Positions 22,616 through 35,332 of a DNA stretch of 64,000 nucleotides are shown here, piece by piece. Within the stretch, counting starts at the first letter, position 1; the number at the start of each line of letters is the position of its first letter. Under the pieces are notes generated by a model. It was not told the DNA's origin, did no database searches, and was given only the letters and a program-made list of their open reading frames with translations. The translations under genes were made by a program, and so were the position numbers. This DNA comes from Hippophae tibetana (lineage: Eukaryota; Streptophyta; Magnoliopsida; Rosales; Elaeagnaceae): assembly GCA_037013495.1 (NCBI GenBank), contig CM072810.1, positions 59,391,449-59,455,448 on the forward strand. Reading direction: 5' to 3'.

Positions 22616-23395
22616 TTACAAAGTGGAACCAATTCCCATTTTCTCTACATGATCCTTGAATTTCATTGGTGGCATGCCTTTAGTCAAATGATCATCAATC
22701 ATCAACTCAGTGCTTACGTGCTCAATGACCACTTTCTTTTCCTTAATACGTTCTCTTATGGCCAAGTATTTAATGTCGATGTGCTTACTACGACTACCAC
22801 TTTTGTTGTTCTTAGCCATAAACAAAATAGTTGAGTTGTCACAGTACAATCTTAATGGCCTAGAAATAGAGTCAACTACTCTAAGCCCAGAAATGAAACT
22901 CTTCAACCAGACACCATACGATGTGGCCTCAAAACATGACACGAACTCGGCCTTCATAGTGGAAGTAGCAGTCAATGACTGTTTCGCACTCCTCCAAGAC
23001 ACGGCTCCACCGACAAGTATGAAAATGTGACCAGATGTTGATTTTCATGAATCAACACAACCAACGAAGTCCGCATCAGAGTAGCCAATTACTTCCAGTT
23101 CATCTGTTCTTCTATACATGGACATATAATCCTTGGTTCCTTGCTGGTACCTCATCACTTTCTTTGTAGCTTTCCAATGGTCAACACCTGGGTTACTCTG
23201 ATATCTCCCTAGCATCCTAACAACAAATGCAATGTCAGGTCTGGTGTATACCTGAGTATACATCAGGCTTCCAACGACTGAAGTATATGGAATGGTTTTC
23301 ATCTGTTCTCTTTCAAAATCATTCTTTAGGCATTGGTCCAAATTGAACTTATCACCCTTCACAATGAGAGCAACACTTGCTGAACAATCTTTCAT
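22616..23395 (-). pseudogene. copia RNase H and RT C-terminal part
   Basis: Two pieces make the end of the polyprotein. 23395-23045 covers the segment after RT (SLMYTQVYTRPDIAFVVRML, with the D-x-D-F-V-G-C-V-D-S end). 23002-22616 is RNase H ([44 protein letters not shown]), ending in [20 protein letters not shown]. RNase H removes the RNA template during reverse transcription. A stop or frameshift near 23040 separates the two. Confidence 0.88.
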
Positions 23396-23399
23396 TTGA

Positions 23400-24209
23400 A
23401 ATATCTCTAAAACTTTATTAATATAGGTTTCCTAAGATAAACCCAAGATACCTCAAAGTCTATCTCTATGGATCTTAATGCTAATGACATAAGAAGCCTC
23501 ACCCATATCCTTCATATCAAAATATTTAGAGAGGAATTGTTTTACTTCGTGTAGAAAACACTTATCATTAGCTGCAAGCAAAATATCATCCACATATAGC
23601 ACCAAAACACAAATCTTACTCCCGCTAACCTTCTAGTATATACATTGATCTATAACATTTTCTTCAAAACCAAATGAAATGATGACATTATGGAATTTCA
23701 AATACCATTGACGGGAAGCTTGTTTTAATCCATATATGGATTTATTAAGCTTACAAACCAAATGCTCACTATCACTAGAGAAGAATCTTTCAAGTTTTTT
23801 CATATAAAACTCTTCCTCTAGGTTACCATTGAGGAAAGCCATTTTCACATCCATTTGATGCAAATCCAAATCAAAATGGGCAAACAATGCCATGATCACA
23901 CAAAGTGAATCTTTCTTAGATACAGGAGAGAATGTCTCCGTGTAGTCGATTCCTTCCCTTTGAGTGAATCCTTTGGCAACGAGTCTTGCCTTATGTCTCT
24001 CAATGTTGCCTTGTGAGTCTTTCTTTGTTTTAAAGAATCATTTACATCCAATGGCTTTCACATCATCAGGCAACTTGAAAAGATCCCATACTTGGTTAGA
24101 CGCCATAGAATCCATCTCTTCTTTCATAGCATTGTACCATAAGTTCAAAACCTCAAAACTAATAGCCTATGAAAACGTCTCAGGATCATTTTTGGTTCCA
24201 ACATTATAG
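23400..24209 (-). pseudogene. copia reverse transcriptase
   Basis: RT segments in several frames: the DSMASNQVWDL start, the HKARLVAKGFTQREGIDYTE region, MDVKMAFLNGNLEEEF and KSIYGLKQASRQWYLKFH. The catalytic YVDD box is at about 23600 (VLYVDDILLA). Nonsense codons such as CAG-to-TAG and TGG-to-TGA are visible when compared with copy I at 62-64 kb. Confidence 0.88.
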
Positions 24210-24481
24210 TCACATTCTTGTAGATACACAACATAATCACTAGGAATCGCTGATTTCCTTACTCTAGTATATCTTCTTAATACTGCATCAACATTCTCCT
24301 GAGAAGTAGGATCATGTTGTTCAGTTTGTTGTTCAATAGGTGCATGCATCTGTTGAACTTCAATATTTATTGGATCAGGATAAACAACTTATGGTACTTC
24401 TAGGACTGGTTCTTCAACACGTGTTTGTACTCGAGGTGTATTGTTAACATTAACGATTAGCCCATTACTTGAAGTGGCACA

Positions 24482-25155
24482 TTAAGCATCTGAATGATCT
24501 TTCTCATGACCAATTCCCTGGGATCGATCACTCCCACTAATCAAATAATTCTCAAGAAATTTTTCATTTCTTGATTTCACAAACCTAGTGCTGTGAGATG
24601 GATAGTAAAATCTATAACCCTTAGACCGTTCGACATATCCAATGAAATACACACTAATAGTCCTTAGGTCCTGCTTCTTCTCTTGTGGATTATAAATCCT
24701 CACTTTAGACTGGCATCCTCAAATGCACATATGTCGCAAACTCGGTTTCTAACCTTTCCATAATTCAAATGGTGTCTTTGAGACAGCCTTGGTTAGAACT
24801 CGGTTAATATATACACAACCATATTTAAAGCTTCAATCCACAAGGATTTAGGAATATTGGAGTTGCTAAGCATACTCCACACCATGTCCAATAGTGTTTA
24901 GTTTCTCCTTTCTACTACACCATTCTGGTATGGTAAACCAAGCATAGTGTATTGGGCAACTATCCCATGTTCTTGAAGAAACTTAGCAAATGGATCAGGC
25001 ACTTGTCCATTCTCAGTGTATCTACCATAATATTCACCACCTATATCTGATATCACGATCTTTATTTGCTTTCCACATTGTTTTTTTACTTCAACCTTAA
25101 AGCTCTTGAAGGTATCTAATGATTTGCTCTTATTATGAAGCATGTAGAGATACAT
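24482..25155 (-). pseudogene. copia integrase and linker
   Basis: 25155-24898 holds part of the integrase core: VVISDIGGEYYGRY (second catalytic Asp region, GGEY) and GLPYQNGVVERRN with the conserved PQNGVVERRN box and its Glu. 24703-24482 holds the C-terminal GKSR-like part and linker (FIGYVERSKGYRFYYPS). The frame is broken in between. Confidence 0.85.
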
Positions 25156-25457
25156 ATATCAAGAAAAATCATCAATAAAGGTGATAAAATATTTCTGACC
25201 TTGAATGTTCATGTTTGGACAACATATATCTGTATGTATGATTTCTAATATATTTGAACTCCTACTGGCACCTTTCTTTGACTTGTTAGTTTTCTTTCTC
25301 TTAATGTAGTCCACACATGTCTCAAAAACAGTAAAATCTAGAGTACTAAGTACCCCATCTTCACTAATCTTTTAATTCTTTCTGTGGAGATATGTCCTAA
25401 TCTCCTATTCCATAACGTAGAAGAGTCCTCATCAATAATACACCTTTTAGTGCTAGC

Positions 25458-26117
25458 TTAAACATGCATAGCGTTATGAGTGGCATTATTTTGTAAATTA
25501 ATGCAGTAAAGACCATCAGACAAAATATCATTCCCAAAAAAATCAGATTTATTAAATAAACTGAAAGATGTTTCTAAAAAGTGAGAGGAATAACCAAAAG
25601 TTACAAGTCTTGAAATTGAAATCAAGTTTCTAGAGAAACTTGGAACATAAAAGGTCTTTTCTAATTCTAAAATAAAACCACTACTTAAAATCAAATTGCA
25701 TGTCCCTACAACCTCTACATGTGAACCTATCTTGTTACTGGTTAAGATGTATTGCTCATTTCCCACTAGCTTCCTTAGATTTTTCATACCCTGTAAGGAG
25801 TTTGCAACATGGAATGTAGATCCATAATCAATCCATCAGGTGTTAATATTAACATTAACCATATTAGATTCATAACAAACAAACGAGGTTGGATTAGCTT
25901 TATTCTCAAGCCATTTCTGGAATCTGATACAATCATTCTTCATGTGTCCCTTCTTTTTATAGAAGAAACACTTGGATTCTTTCTTAATATCAGCCTGAGG
26001 TGGAATTATCCCTTTTCCTTTATGTTTGTATTGAGATTTTCCTTTCCTGTACGTTGTATCCAACATTGCACTTTCACCAAATTCTATAACAAGCCTCCCT
26101 TCCTCTTGAACACACAT
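25458..26117 (-). pseudogene. copia gag end, protease/pre-integrase
   Basis: 26117-25836 is the end of gag with a damaged zinc knuckle, CFFYKKKGHMKNDC, in which the second cysteine has become Tyr (TGT to TAT). 25787-25458 is the region after the protease (LSSGFILELEKTFYVPSFSRN). Gag N-terminus and 5' LTR are not present upstream. Confidence 0.85.
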
Positions 26118-26139
26118 GGTCTATAAATTTGAATTTATA

Positions 26140-26640
26140 CATTCCTTTTACTACTCCGATAGTACTTTATAAACTTCTCAAACAAATGGGTGCAATCCAA
26201 ATATAGTTTAGTAGGTTATGGTTTGGGTACAAAACTAAGTTTTCTTCGATAAATATAAAATGAAGACAACTCAACGGAATGATTAATCATTTGTATTGAT
26301 CACTAACATGTGCACATGGTAGTCTATGAGATTGAATCATTTCACAACTACAAGTTGTAGCATCAAATGTTACATGATCTACCATATCAAATTTTCTCAT
26401 AATAAGTTCACTTATAGTCCGTAAAACATGCCTTCTCAACTCCTTGTATAGCCACTCTAGTTAAAAATAAAGTTATGCTATAGTGAAGTTGTATCAAATG
26501 ATGCTTTAATATGTATATGTTATAGCTTGAGTAATTGAAGAGTGTTATCGTAGTCTAATACCAACTTTCCTTGTGATGTCTTCAATTGTTGTTTCCATGT
26601 CGCATGTATTTTTTTCTTCTTAACATATTGCTAAAGGTAA
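26140..26640 (-). pseudogene. MULE/FAR1-like SWIM-domain fragment, copy 2
   Basis: The - strand reads RKFDMVDHVTFDATTCSCEM then IQSHRLPCAHVSDQYK, a CxC...CxH SWIM zinc finger as in FAR1/FHY3 proteins and MULE transposases, followed by LNYIWIAPICL. It is interrupted by stops. It is about 500 bp long and a diverged direct repeat of 20280-20870. Whether it came from a transposase or a domesticated FAR1 gene cannot be told from this part. Confidence 0.7.
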
Positions 26641-27240
26641 TATTTATAAATAAATATTAAAATATGACATAATATACCAATAAAAACATAGATATCAAAT
26701 AATACTTATTTGTTGTAGAATTTCCCAAATGCATGTACAAATATGTCCAAGCTGTACAAATTTTTCTTTGCATTGATTCAACCACAAATTATTGAAAAAT
26801 AGGTTGATATATATAACCCTCTTCTACTATTTTTAATCTAAATTAGACACGCTAATTTCAATTATTTTAATATTCCAAATTTACCCTTAAATTATTTTTT
26901 TGCATAAGCCTATGATTCTTCTTCTCTTTCTTCCCGAATTTCTTAGTTTATAACTCTCTCTCAGGTTCATTTTCAACCCCAAGAAACCGAAATATAAACC
27001 TCATTTTCTTTCACTCTTTAATCATAGTTATTGAATCCTAAATTTGATTAATTTAAATTTCTTTGAGAATTGGAAAATCAAAAATATGAGTGAAAGAGTT
27101 GAATCCACTATGTTGTCTCATTAGAGATTAGTTGTAATACTTGGATAATAGAAGACCAATTGCTCAATGTGACACTGTTGAGGACCCAGAGTATGTCGAA
27201 TAGTTTGGTTGTGGTATTATGTGGATTTGAAGGCAATGTA
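26641..27240. other. No gene recognised
   Basis: AT-rich DNA with no open frame of interest. Confidence 0.4.
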
Positions 27241-27480
27241 GATTGATTGGTCTCGAATGGAGATCCAAGTGGTTTCTATTGAGGAATGATGTTCTCTCTC
27301 ATGCTAAGATTCGATGTTGGAAAAGTTTGAACATCTTCACCCTAAATGATGATGCTAAAGATTGATCGATCTCGAGGATGGAGATCCAGGTGGTTTCTAT
27401 TGAGAAATGATGTTCTCTCCCATGCTAAGATTCGCTGTTGGAAAAGTTTGAACATCTTCACCCTAAACGATGATGCTAAA
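27241..27480. repeat. Tandem duplication of about 120 bp
   Basis: 27241-27359 and 27360-27480 are two adjacent copies differing at few positions. Shared words include AGTTTGAACATCTTCACCCT and GGTTTCTATTGAG. An open frame (27346-27540) spans the second copy but shows no recognised domain. Confidence 0.9.
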
Positions 27481-27549
27481 TTCATCGTTAACATCATAAC
27501 CAATAGTTTATCAAAAATGGACAGTCTAGAACTTGGCTAGTTGAAAGTG

Positions 27550-28935
27550 TTTGATTAGTATCATTTTATACATATTTTTGTGCATAAATTCTAACATATT
27601 TAGAATGAATTATTATTCCTTTTGTGTTTTATATGTTTATTATATGCTATATAGGTATTTAGATATTAAATGAGCAAAAATAGGCAAAAACATGTATTTA
27701 GAGCAAAAAAAATTAGAATATTCGATTGATCAAGATTTGATCGAAATTAATTAAAGAATTAAGGCAAGAATGACAAGCAAAGATAGATTGATCCAAAAAA
27801 GACTCGATTGATTGAGTACTCTCGGGTTAGAAATTTCCATGGTTAAATCGATTGAGAAAATGTCTTGATCGATCTAGACATCTAGTCGGCACATAAATCT
27901 AGCATTTTTCAGTGTTAACTTTTAATCCTAGACATTGGGTGAAGCAAATTCTAATCCAACTCAGATTAAGCTCAAAAATGTACTATGTAAATAACAACTT
28001 AATGTGTTTTCAAAGCTTGAAAATCGCTATAAGAAACAAGAGATCAAAGTACACATCTACCCAACTTTTGGTGAGATTTGAAAAGAGAATTGGAAATTTT
28101 CATATGCTTTTTCTTAATCGTTATTTATTTATTTTTCTATGATTATAATCACGACTTTTGTAAAATCCATTTCTAGCTAAACTAATATATGATTGTAGGC
28201 AATTTCAAGCCCTAAACTATAGTTGAATATAGTTTTAGTGTTAAATCTTAATTTTTGATGTGTTCATTTCTATTTTGGAATGTCAAAACTATGCACATAT
28301 GAATTAGAGTGATCCATTAGTTTATTGTATGAATATGTTTATTTATAGTCTAAGATGTTAGTACATAATTGTTAATATTCTTATTCAAAGTAGTATTATA
28401 TGACTACTATCATAAGAGATGATTTTAATCTTGCCTAGTGTAGTTATCATCTTTTAGATCTTAATGCATTGAATGAATTCAATCTAATAAGCGTACCTCT
28501 ACGTTGTTCAGAATTTTGGTTGATAGCAATTGTATCATTAATTTAATACACACTAAGAAAATGAGAAATATTAAGAGAACCTAAACTTCTAAATGTAAGT
28601 TAAGAATTCAATAAGGATTTTAAATTATAAAAGTGATTTAAAACCTAAGAAACTAATTTACATTCATGACATAGTCAATAAAATTGCACGCTAGTAGTGA
28701 GGATAGTTACATAATCATGTATTTCTCATAATTTTTGTACAATCTATTTTATTTCTTTGTGCTATTTTCTTCAAAAAAAAGAATCAAATCTATCTTTTTA
28801 CTAATTTTAATTAACACACTAATGAACTATTAATTAGAAGTAGAAATTAATATCAATCCTCTTGAGTACGGAAAGCTTTGTTCTTAAATTACATATCATT
28901 TGTGCATGACCACGTGTGCTCAAGCGTGTTAGTAC
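27550..28935 (+). repeat. Solo-LTR-like block, gypsy family 2
   Basis: It resembles, in opposite orientation, the block at about 43302-44721. Shared pieces include GAATTAGAGTGATC, TTAATGCA...GAATTCAATCTAATAAG and TACGGAAAGCTTTGTTC near the inner end. The size, lack of genes and recurrence suggest a solo LTR of a gypsy element. Exact ends and target duplication were not resolved. Confidence 0.5.
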
Positions 28936-31900
28936 CTAAAACAAATGTTGGTATTATGGATCTTAAGTTAATTGTGTTAAAATAGTTCATTCCCACTAAA
29001 TATGTAAACAAAAATTCAAATATTAGTTAACTAGTTTGTAAATTCCAAAGTTGACCTATATTAATTTTTTTAATATTTTCTTTTTACAAATGATGTTAGT
29101 TGGAAAATTATCCAATTTAGTTAGACATGTGCCATATTAGTCTTCAGCAAACGGGGTTACCAATTGATCAAAATCTGACCAGTTGAAAAAATGTCGAGTT
29201 TAGTTGGACACACGTCCAATTTTTCTTCAATAGATCAAAATTATACGAGTTGAACATGTGCTAAATTCAACTCCAAAAGGTTAGGTTGTTTGCTAACCAA
29301 ACTTTGATAAATTGGACAATCCTCCAATTTTGGTCAGTCAAATTGAAGAGCCGTCCAATTTAAGTTGCTCAAATTGGGAAAATATCTATTTAAAATTCAA
29401 TAACAATTGGTCGATGAAAATTAGGGATATTTTTGACACAATGTGTGAAAAATAAAATGAAGGGAGTCAAATTTGAATTTTTACTAATATGGGTCATCAC
29501 AACATATAATCCTAAATTATTGACTTACATAATTGGTTCCTCGTATTCAAAAATGTTTCTTATAAAATGCAATCGTTAAGGCATCAATTGTTGGAAAATT
29601 AATTATCCATTTTGTTTTTTGATTTTATGTTTTCTACAAACATTGTAAATAAGTTTTATTACACTATTTTTTTTCTCATTATATTGATTCATCCTAAATA
29701 AAATGTACTTAAGCCTCACATTGCACTTTATTATATCAACAAGTAAATCCATATCTCCATTAGCAAGTTTTTGTTTGCATATGAATGATCCTCGAGATAT
29801 TGTGATAATAGATGATTATGTGTACCATAACTTGTCGTCAACTTTCACTAAGAACTATTTTGTAATGTTCTACGTTTGAAGAAAAGGAATAATTATTTTT
29901 TCCGCTTCTTCTTCTCATCAATTTTTTTTATCATTAGGATCTTTTAGTTTTTCTTTAAAAAAGTAAATCCCACTTCTTTCGCAAGTAAAATCAATCATTG
30001 GTAATCTACCATCCAAACCTACATAAGAGTTTTTCATCTAATTAATTTAAAATATGTATTTATTTTAAGTTGATGAGATCAAATAAAGACATATTTTAAA
30101 GCAACGTGAATTAATAAATTCCAATAAACTTATATGGATTATTTATTATATACATATAAGATATATTACTCTTTCTGTTTAAAAACTTTGCAATATTTTT
30201 TTTTTCATCTTGGAACTTGTATACTCCATCGTCCCGTAAAAAAATGACATTTAAAAATAGTTCTAAAATATAGGGGAACGGTAGGTGGTATCTAACATTT
30301 TTAATATGTTTGGTTGTTGGTCCTTAATCTTTTAAGATTTTGTGTAGCATCCATTAAACCACAATTGTTGAACAACTTCCTTCAAAATTTTCATTGGTAG
30401 TGTACACTAAACATATATTCAAAAGGTTTGTCACGTACAATGTTAGGTAGTAGCTGTAGAACCTATTTGAAATTTGCAAAAGAAAAAATGAAACAAAGAC
30501 CTGCTCAGGCTAATTCATGACTCGATTTTATTAGAGATTTGTTTCTTTTTTTATACCTTTGATATATATCTCTTACAGTTTCAGTATTAGAAGCTTTTGA
30601 GAATCAAAATATTAGGGTTTATGGGTTGTTGGTATAGTGGAAGAGGTGGAGGAGAGGAATGTTAAGTTTGAGGTGAGCGAGTAAAAGTTATATTTATTAG
30701 GTTTTAGGAAGATAAGTTTTTGTGTGAGTAATATTTTAAGTGGACTTGTGAGGCTAAGAAAGTCATTTCATTATTATGGGTCAGTTTATTTTGGTTTATC
30801 AAATTTTAAATTAGCAACCAACTTTTTTTTTAATGCTAAATAGCTTTTAACAAAATTTAAAAGAATAATATTGGCACATTTTTCACACACAAAAGGCTAA
30901 AGAGAAAGGTGGGAAGAAAATAAAATGACTAACAATACCTTTTTTGAATTTTATTAAAATTTATTTAGCATTAAAATATTAAAATAATGAGCTTTTGATT
31001 TTAATTAATTATGATAAATTTGATTACTATTTTTTATAGTATAACAATAAGGAGATAAATGTGTCACAATTTATTAAAAATATACTTAAAATGACAAAGG
31101 TAAGTGAGCAAGTTACTTTTCTCTAATAATTTATATAGTATTTTTCTTCCTTGCAAGTATTTTACGGTACTTAATATTTATTCTTTTGTAAAGAGGTTGC
31201 ATTCTTTTGTTGTTATGCTAAAATTACTAAATATTTCCTTTGAATATAATAACACATTTTTATCAAATTGGACTTTGTTACTCTTGATATTTTTGGAAAT
31301 AATTATCATGGATCATTCATATTGCGAGGCAACCTGTGGTTATGAATCTTGAGCAACTAAACTTTTATGGAAAAAAAAGTTATTGAAGAAGACATGATTA
31401 GGAAAATGTAATATAATTTTCATGCATCTGGATGTGCGTCAGAAACAATATCGAGAAGGTTAAGGTTTAGAAATTATTCAAATTCAACTTTGTGTATTGA
31501 TGCTGAAAATAACAATTTTTTGCTAGTACACTTTAATTTTCACCACACTAGTGTTGTGTGGTGTAGCTTGAGTTGAAGGAGAAACGTTAATATTAAGTTT
31601 ACTAATAATATTGATGGACAATAAAAAAGACAATATAACAGTCATTCTATATTTAAGAAATTATACAATTATATATAGATGTAAAGTTCGGATGTATTTA
31701 GGAAAGGGAAACGAGAAAACTTAAGAAAGAATAGCCAAGAGTTAAATGGGATTTGAGTTATCATATATATAATTATATATATTCTATCGTTAAATCTTAA
31801 TTATAGACTTACAAATAATTGTTTATTTATTCTTTAATTAATTTCCTTGATTAAAGATGTTGGTTAGTATTATACTTATAACTTTAACAAAATTTAATAT

Positions 31901-32421
31901 CTAAAATTTACTATTAATAATATTAAGAGGAAATCTCCATGTAAATACCTTAATTTTGTTTGGGACATGACACCTCCAAAGTTGCCTCCATATCTTACTT
32001 TCATTGGAATTACTACAACCATGATAATGTGCTAACCAGCTAAAATGAGCAAGGTGTGATTTATTAAATTAATAGAGTATATGGAATAAATTTTATTTTT
32101 TATCACAATCTATCTAGGTAAGATTTATCATTATTTTAGTAAAGTATTATCTTATTGTAGTAAGTCTTACCACAATACTACATGATTTTCCAATGCATTT
32201 CCACATTGGACCAATACCTTTCCTATTGGGCCAATACCTTATCACAAATTTCATTAGTTAATCAAAATTGTCTCCAGATAAGACGTACCACTATTGGTAA
32301 GTTGTCCTACATTGACCCATTACCTTCTCACACTATGCCAATGTCTTACCATAAATTTTATTTTTTATCAAAAATGTTCAGAGATAAAACTTACCACTAT
32401 TGTGAAAAGATCGTTGTAAGA
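28936..32421. other. Gene-free AT-rich DNA
   Basis: No coding region recognised. 29090-29400 repeats CCAATTT/AAATTGG words and may be a decayed small transposon. 32090-32420 has several imperfect repeats of TTACCAC(T/A)AT and TTTTATTTTTTATCA motifs, into whose end the solo LTR at 32422 has inserted. Confidence 0.4.
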
Positions 32422-33959
32422 TGATGACTCTATAAAAGTAGAGTCATCAGTGTAATTGTTTTACTTAATATTTTCTTTTTTTTATTCAATAAGTAGTATT
32501 TTTGGGGTTAGAAATATTAAAATATTAATTTTTTAGTAAAAATGGGTGAAAATATAATTTTTATAATTTTTTGAGATTTTTTATGAATTTTTAACGCATG
32601 ATTAATTAGAAGTTGCCACGAAGATTCCACGAAAGCAGTAGAGCTAACAGAGCAACACACACGGATGCCACACAATCGAAGAAGGCAAATCACACAAAGC
32701 CGCGTGTATAGAGTGAAGTAGCACTTTGACACGTGTTAGCATCGTAGTCATTTCGAGTTCTCTGTTTGGTCAATGCGCTTACCATGTGTCATAACATGAT
32801 TCATTGATTTATTCCACCAGGACACCACGTAATCTATAACCGTGAATCACGTTGTGCCACATGTCGTTGACTCAGCCTATATTGACCTAGACCAGTCCTA
32901 CTACCATGCATTGCACTATGATTTTCCCAATAAATCCCGCATGCCACATGATACGTTTCTATTGGCTAGCATTGTTAATTTTCCCTTTTTTCATCTCAAG
33001 CCTTGATCTAAAACTGATTTGATGGTCCAGATTCCACTTGAGCTATATTTAACCCCCTAATTTCCCCATAAACCTTAATGAGCTGAAATTAACATAGTTT
33101 TTATTAGTTTTTGGAGCTAAGAAGAGAGAAAAATACAGAAAAATTCAAAAGGAGGTACAATTTTGGTGGAGATTCAAGAGAAGATTGGTACTACAATTCA
33201 AGAGATTGATTATATTTCTTCTTCTTCTCCTTTCTTTATGAAAAATATGAGTTTTATGAACAAAATTATGTCTAGTTAATTTATTAATCTAGGGGTCTTA
33301 TGAATCCAATTTTCACCATGTGATCATTTAATATTTTACCCCAATTATGATTTCAATTTAACTATATTATTTAATCTGATTTTTATGCTATTAATAGTTT
33401 TGTCAACAATTGATCTATAGAGGTAATTAAATAGATTTGAGAGAATTATTTAATTGTTTGGCTTGATTAAATAACATGAATGGTTTCTAGACAGAGATGT
33501 ATGATTCTTATGTATGTGATCCATAATTAACGAGCTTAATGAGTATTATGCAATTTAATTGACATAAGAGTTTGATTAGGTTAATTACTATATGGTGTGT
33601 AGTTTAATTGAGAGAGGATTACATGATAGCATAGATTCAATTGATCATGTAATTGATTGATAATTATATTGGGGGGATTTTAGTGATTCACATGTTTAGA
33701 AAATTTGGAGATTAAGTATTCTCAGATATTTTGTCATATATTTTCATAGCTGCCAAATTTGATTTAATTAATTATTTTTAGTTCTTTTAATTTTACTTTC
33801 TTAAAATATAAAAACACAAAAAAATGATTTTTATTTTTTTAGTTTTAAAAATTAGTTTCTAATAACATAATCTCTCTGTGAACAATATTTTTTATGATTA
33901 TATTACTTGTTACGATACATATACTTACGTATTCATTGAACACAACTTGTGTCCGATCA
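32422..33959 (+). repeat. Solo LTR of the Athila-like family
   Basis: A 1,538-bp copy homologous to the LTR at 12417-13944, in opposite orientation. It starts TGATGACTCTA and ends CCGATCA. It is flanked on both sides by the 5-bp direct repeat TAAGA (32417-32421 and 33960-33964), a perfect target duplication, so it is a solo LTR left after LTR-LTR recombination. Confidence 0.93.
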
Positions 33960-34691
33960 TAAGACTTACTTCCAAACAATTTTGATAAAAAATGATAATT
34001 GTCCAAAATCAAACGATTTGGGTAATTTTTCACCTAGTATTCACTCTTGACGAAATAAAATACCATTTGATTGATGTCACCAAATTAGTTTATCTTTTGG
34101 TTGTCGCAATGGGGTGCTATTTGGAAAATTACCTCAAATTAGAAATGTAGAAAACATTCCCTAGTTAAAATTTCATTACAAGCGCAAATATGCAATCACC
34201 ACGTCTAAAGGTAAACTTCAAGGTGAAGTCACAAGGGTGCCCAAAGTACCAAGTAGCCAATTATCATTATATATAGACATAAACTTGTAAGTAAATTTGT
34301 ATGCATTTAGGATTTCTCAAATTTGAGAATTGATTTAAGTATTGACAATTTGTTTATACAACTTAAACTTATACACCTATGATTGCAACTTGAACTCCAT
34401 GAGTTTTACATGTTTAAGTGTAGTTCATACCATAAAAGAAACCAAAAATATATGTTTGATAAGACAAATTCCAATTTTATACTTATTTTTATTTATATAC
34501 CATATCAATTTATTCTAAGAATAAAGTTGACCATGCTACGTCTTCAAATAAAAAACTCCTACTTCTGCCATTACTTTATGCCTTTGAGTCGTTGTTCAAT
34601 ATTGGCACGAGAAATTATTCATTATTCTTAAAGCATGTGATGACATGGTACTTTAAACCAATTAAATTCATGATTAGTGCAACTGTAAGAA
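33960..34691. other. No gene recognised
   Basis: Continuation of the target DNA of the solo LTR, then AT-rich sequence up to the copia LTR at 34692. Confidence 0.4.
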
Positions 34692-35195
34692 TGACTCAAA
34701 CATGTTGTTATTTACACCTATTCTATAAACCGGTCTTTTGACATTGCAAATTTATGTAAGGTTGTCTAAGTCATGTAGCATATTTAGATTGTTTTGTTTA
34801 GTTGCACACTAGTGCACCTGTAACTCATCTTAGCTTATCAAGATTGTGATTATCTACTGTTGTATATATTATGCCTGAGATAATTTCTCTGACACATTGA
34901 TCAATTGAGTGAATGTGAGGGACAAGAGAGTTGAGAAGCTCTAAGAAAACAAGAAGTGTTATTCTTGATTGTAAACTGAAGAAGTTATGCAACCTAGGTT
35001 TTATGGCATATTAAATGTGTAATTGAAGTTCCTATAGTAGAAGGCTGATAGGATTGATTCCTCTTTGTATTAGGCTAACAAATTGTGGCTAAACCATATA
35101 AATATATTGGTGTTCATCATTATTGTTTTATGCATGCTTGCTTGATCTTTTTGTTGTGTTTTTTGTATGTGATTTAGTTAGATTGTTCTCTAACA
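34692..35195 (+). repeat. 5' LTR of copia C
   Basis: It starts TGACTCAAACATG and ends CTCTAACA, and is homologous along its length to 48635-49149. A primer site follows three bases later. Confidence 0.85.
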
Positions 35196-35198
35196 ATT

Positions 35199-35210
35199 TG
35201 GTTTCAGAGC
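35199..35210 (+). other. Primer-binding site of copia C
   Basis: TGGTTTCAGAGC, one mismatch from the initiator tRNA-Met type TGGTATCAGAGC. Confidence 0.75.
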
Positions 35211-35332
35211 CTTGAAGATTGTGGAAGAAAGCTTGTAGTTTTCTTAATAAGTCCCTAGCTTGATTGACTCAAAGATTTTTATTAGAAATCCACAAAATCA
35301 GATCCTTATAACACATACTCAAAAGTAATTAA

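Larger units (their letters stand above)
22080..26117 (-). mobile_element. Ty1-copia element B, 5'-truncated
   Basis: Read on the - strand: gag C-terminal part with zinc knuckle (26117-25836), pre-integrase (25787-25458), integrase (about 25155-24700), linker, reverse transcriptase (about 24200-23400), RNase H (23395-22616) and a 3' LTR (22338-22080). The 5' LTR and gag N-terminus are missing, and a MULE-like fragment abuts the break near 26140. It is the same family as 61437-64000. Many stops and frameshifts make it dead. Confidence 0.9.
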
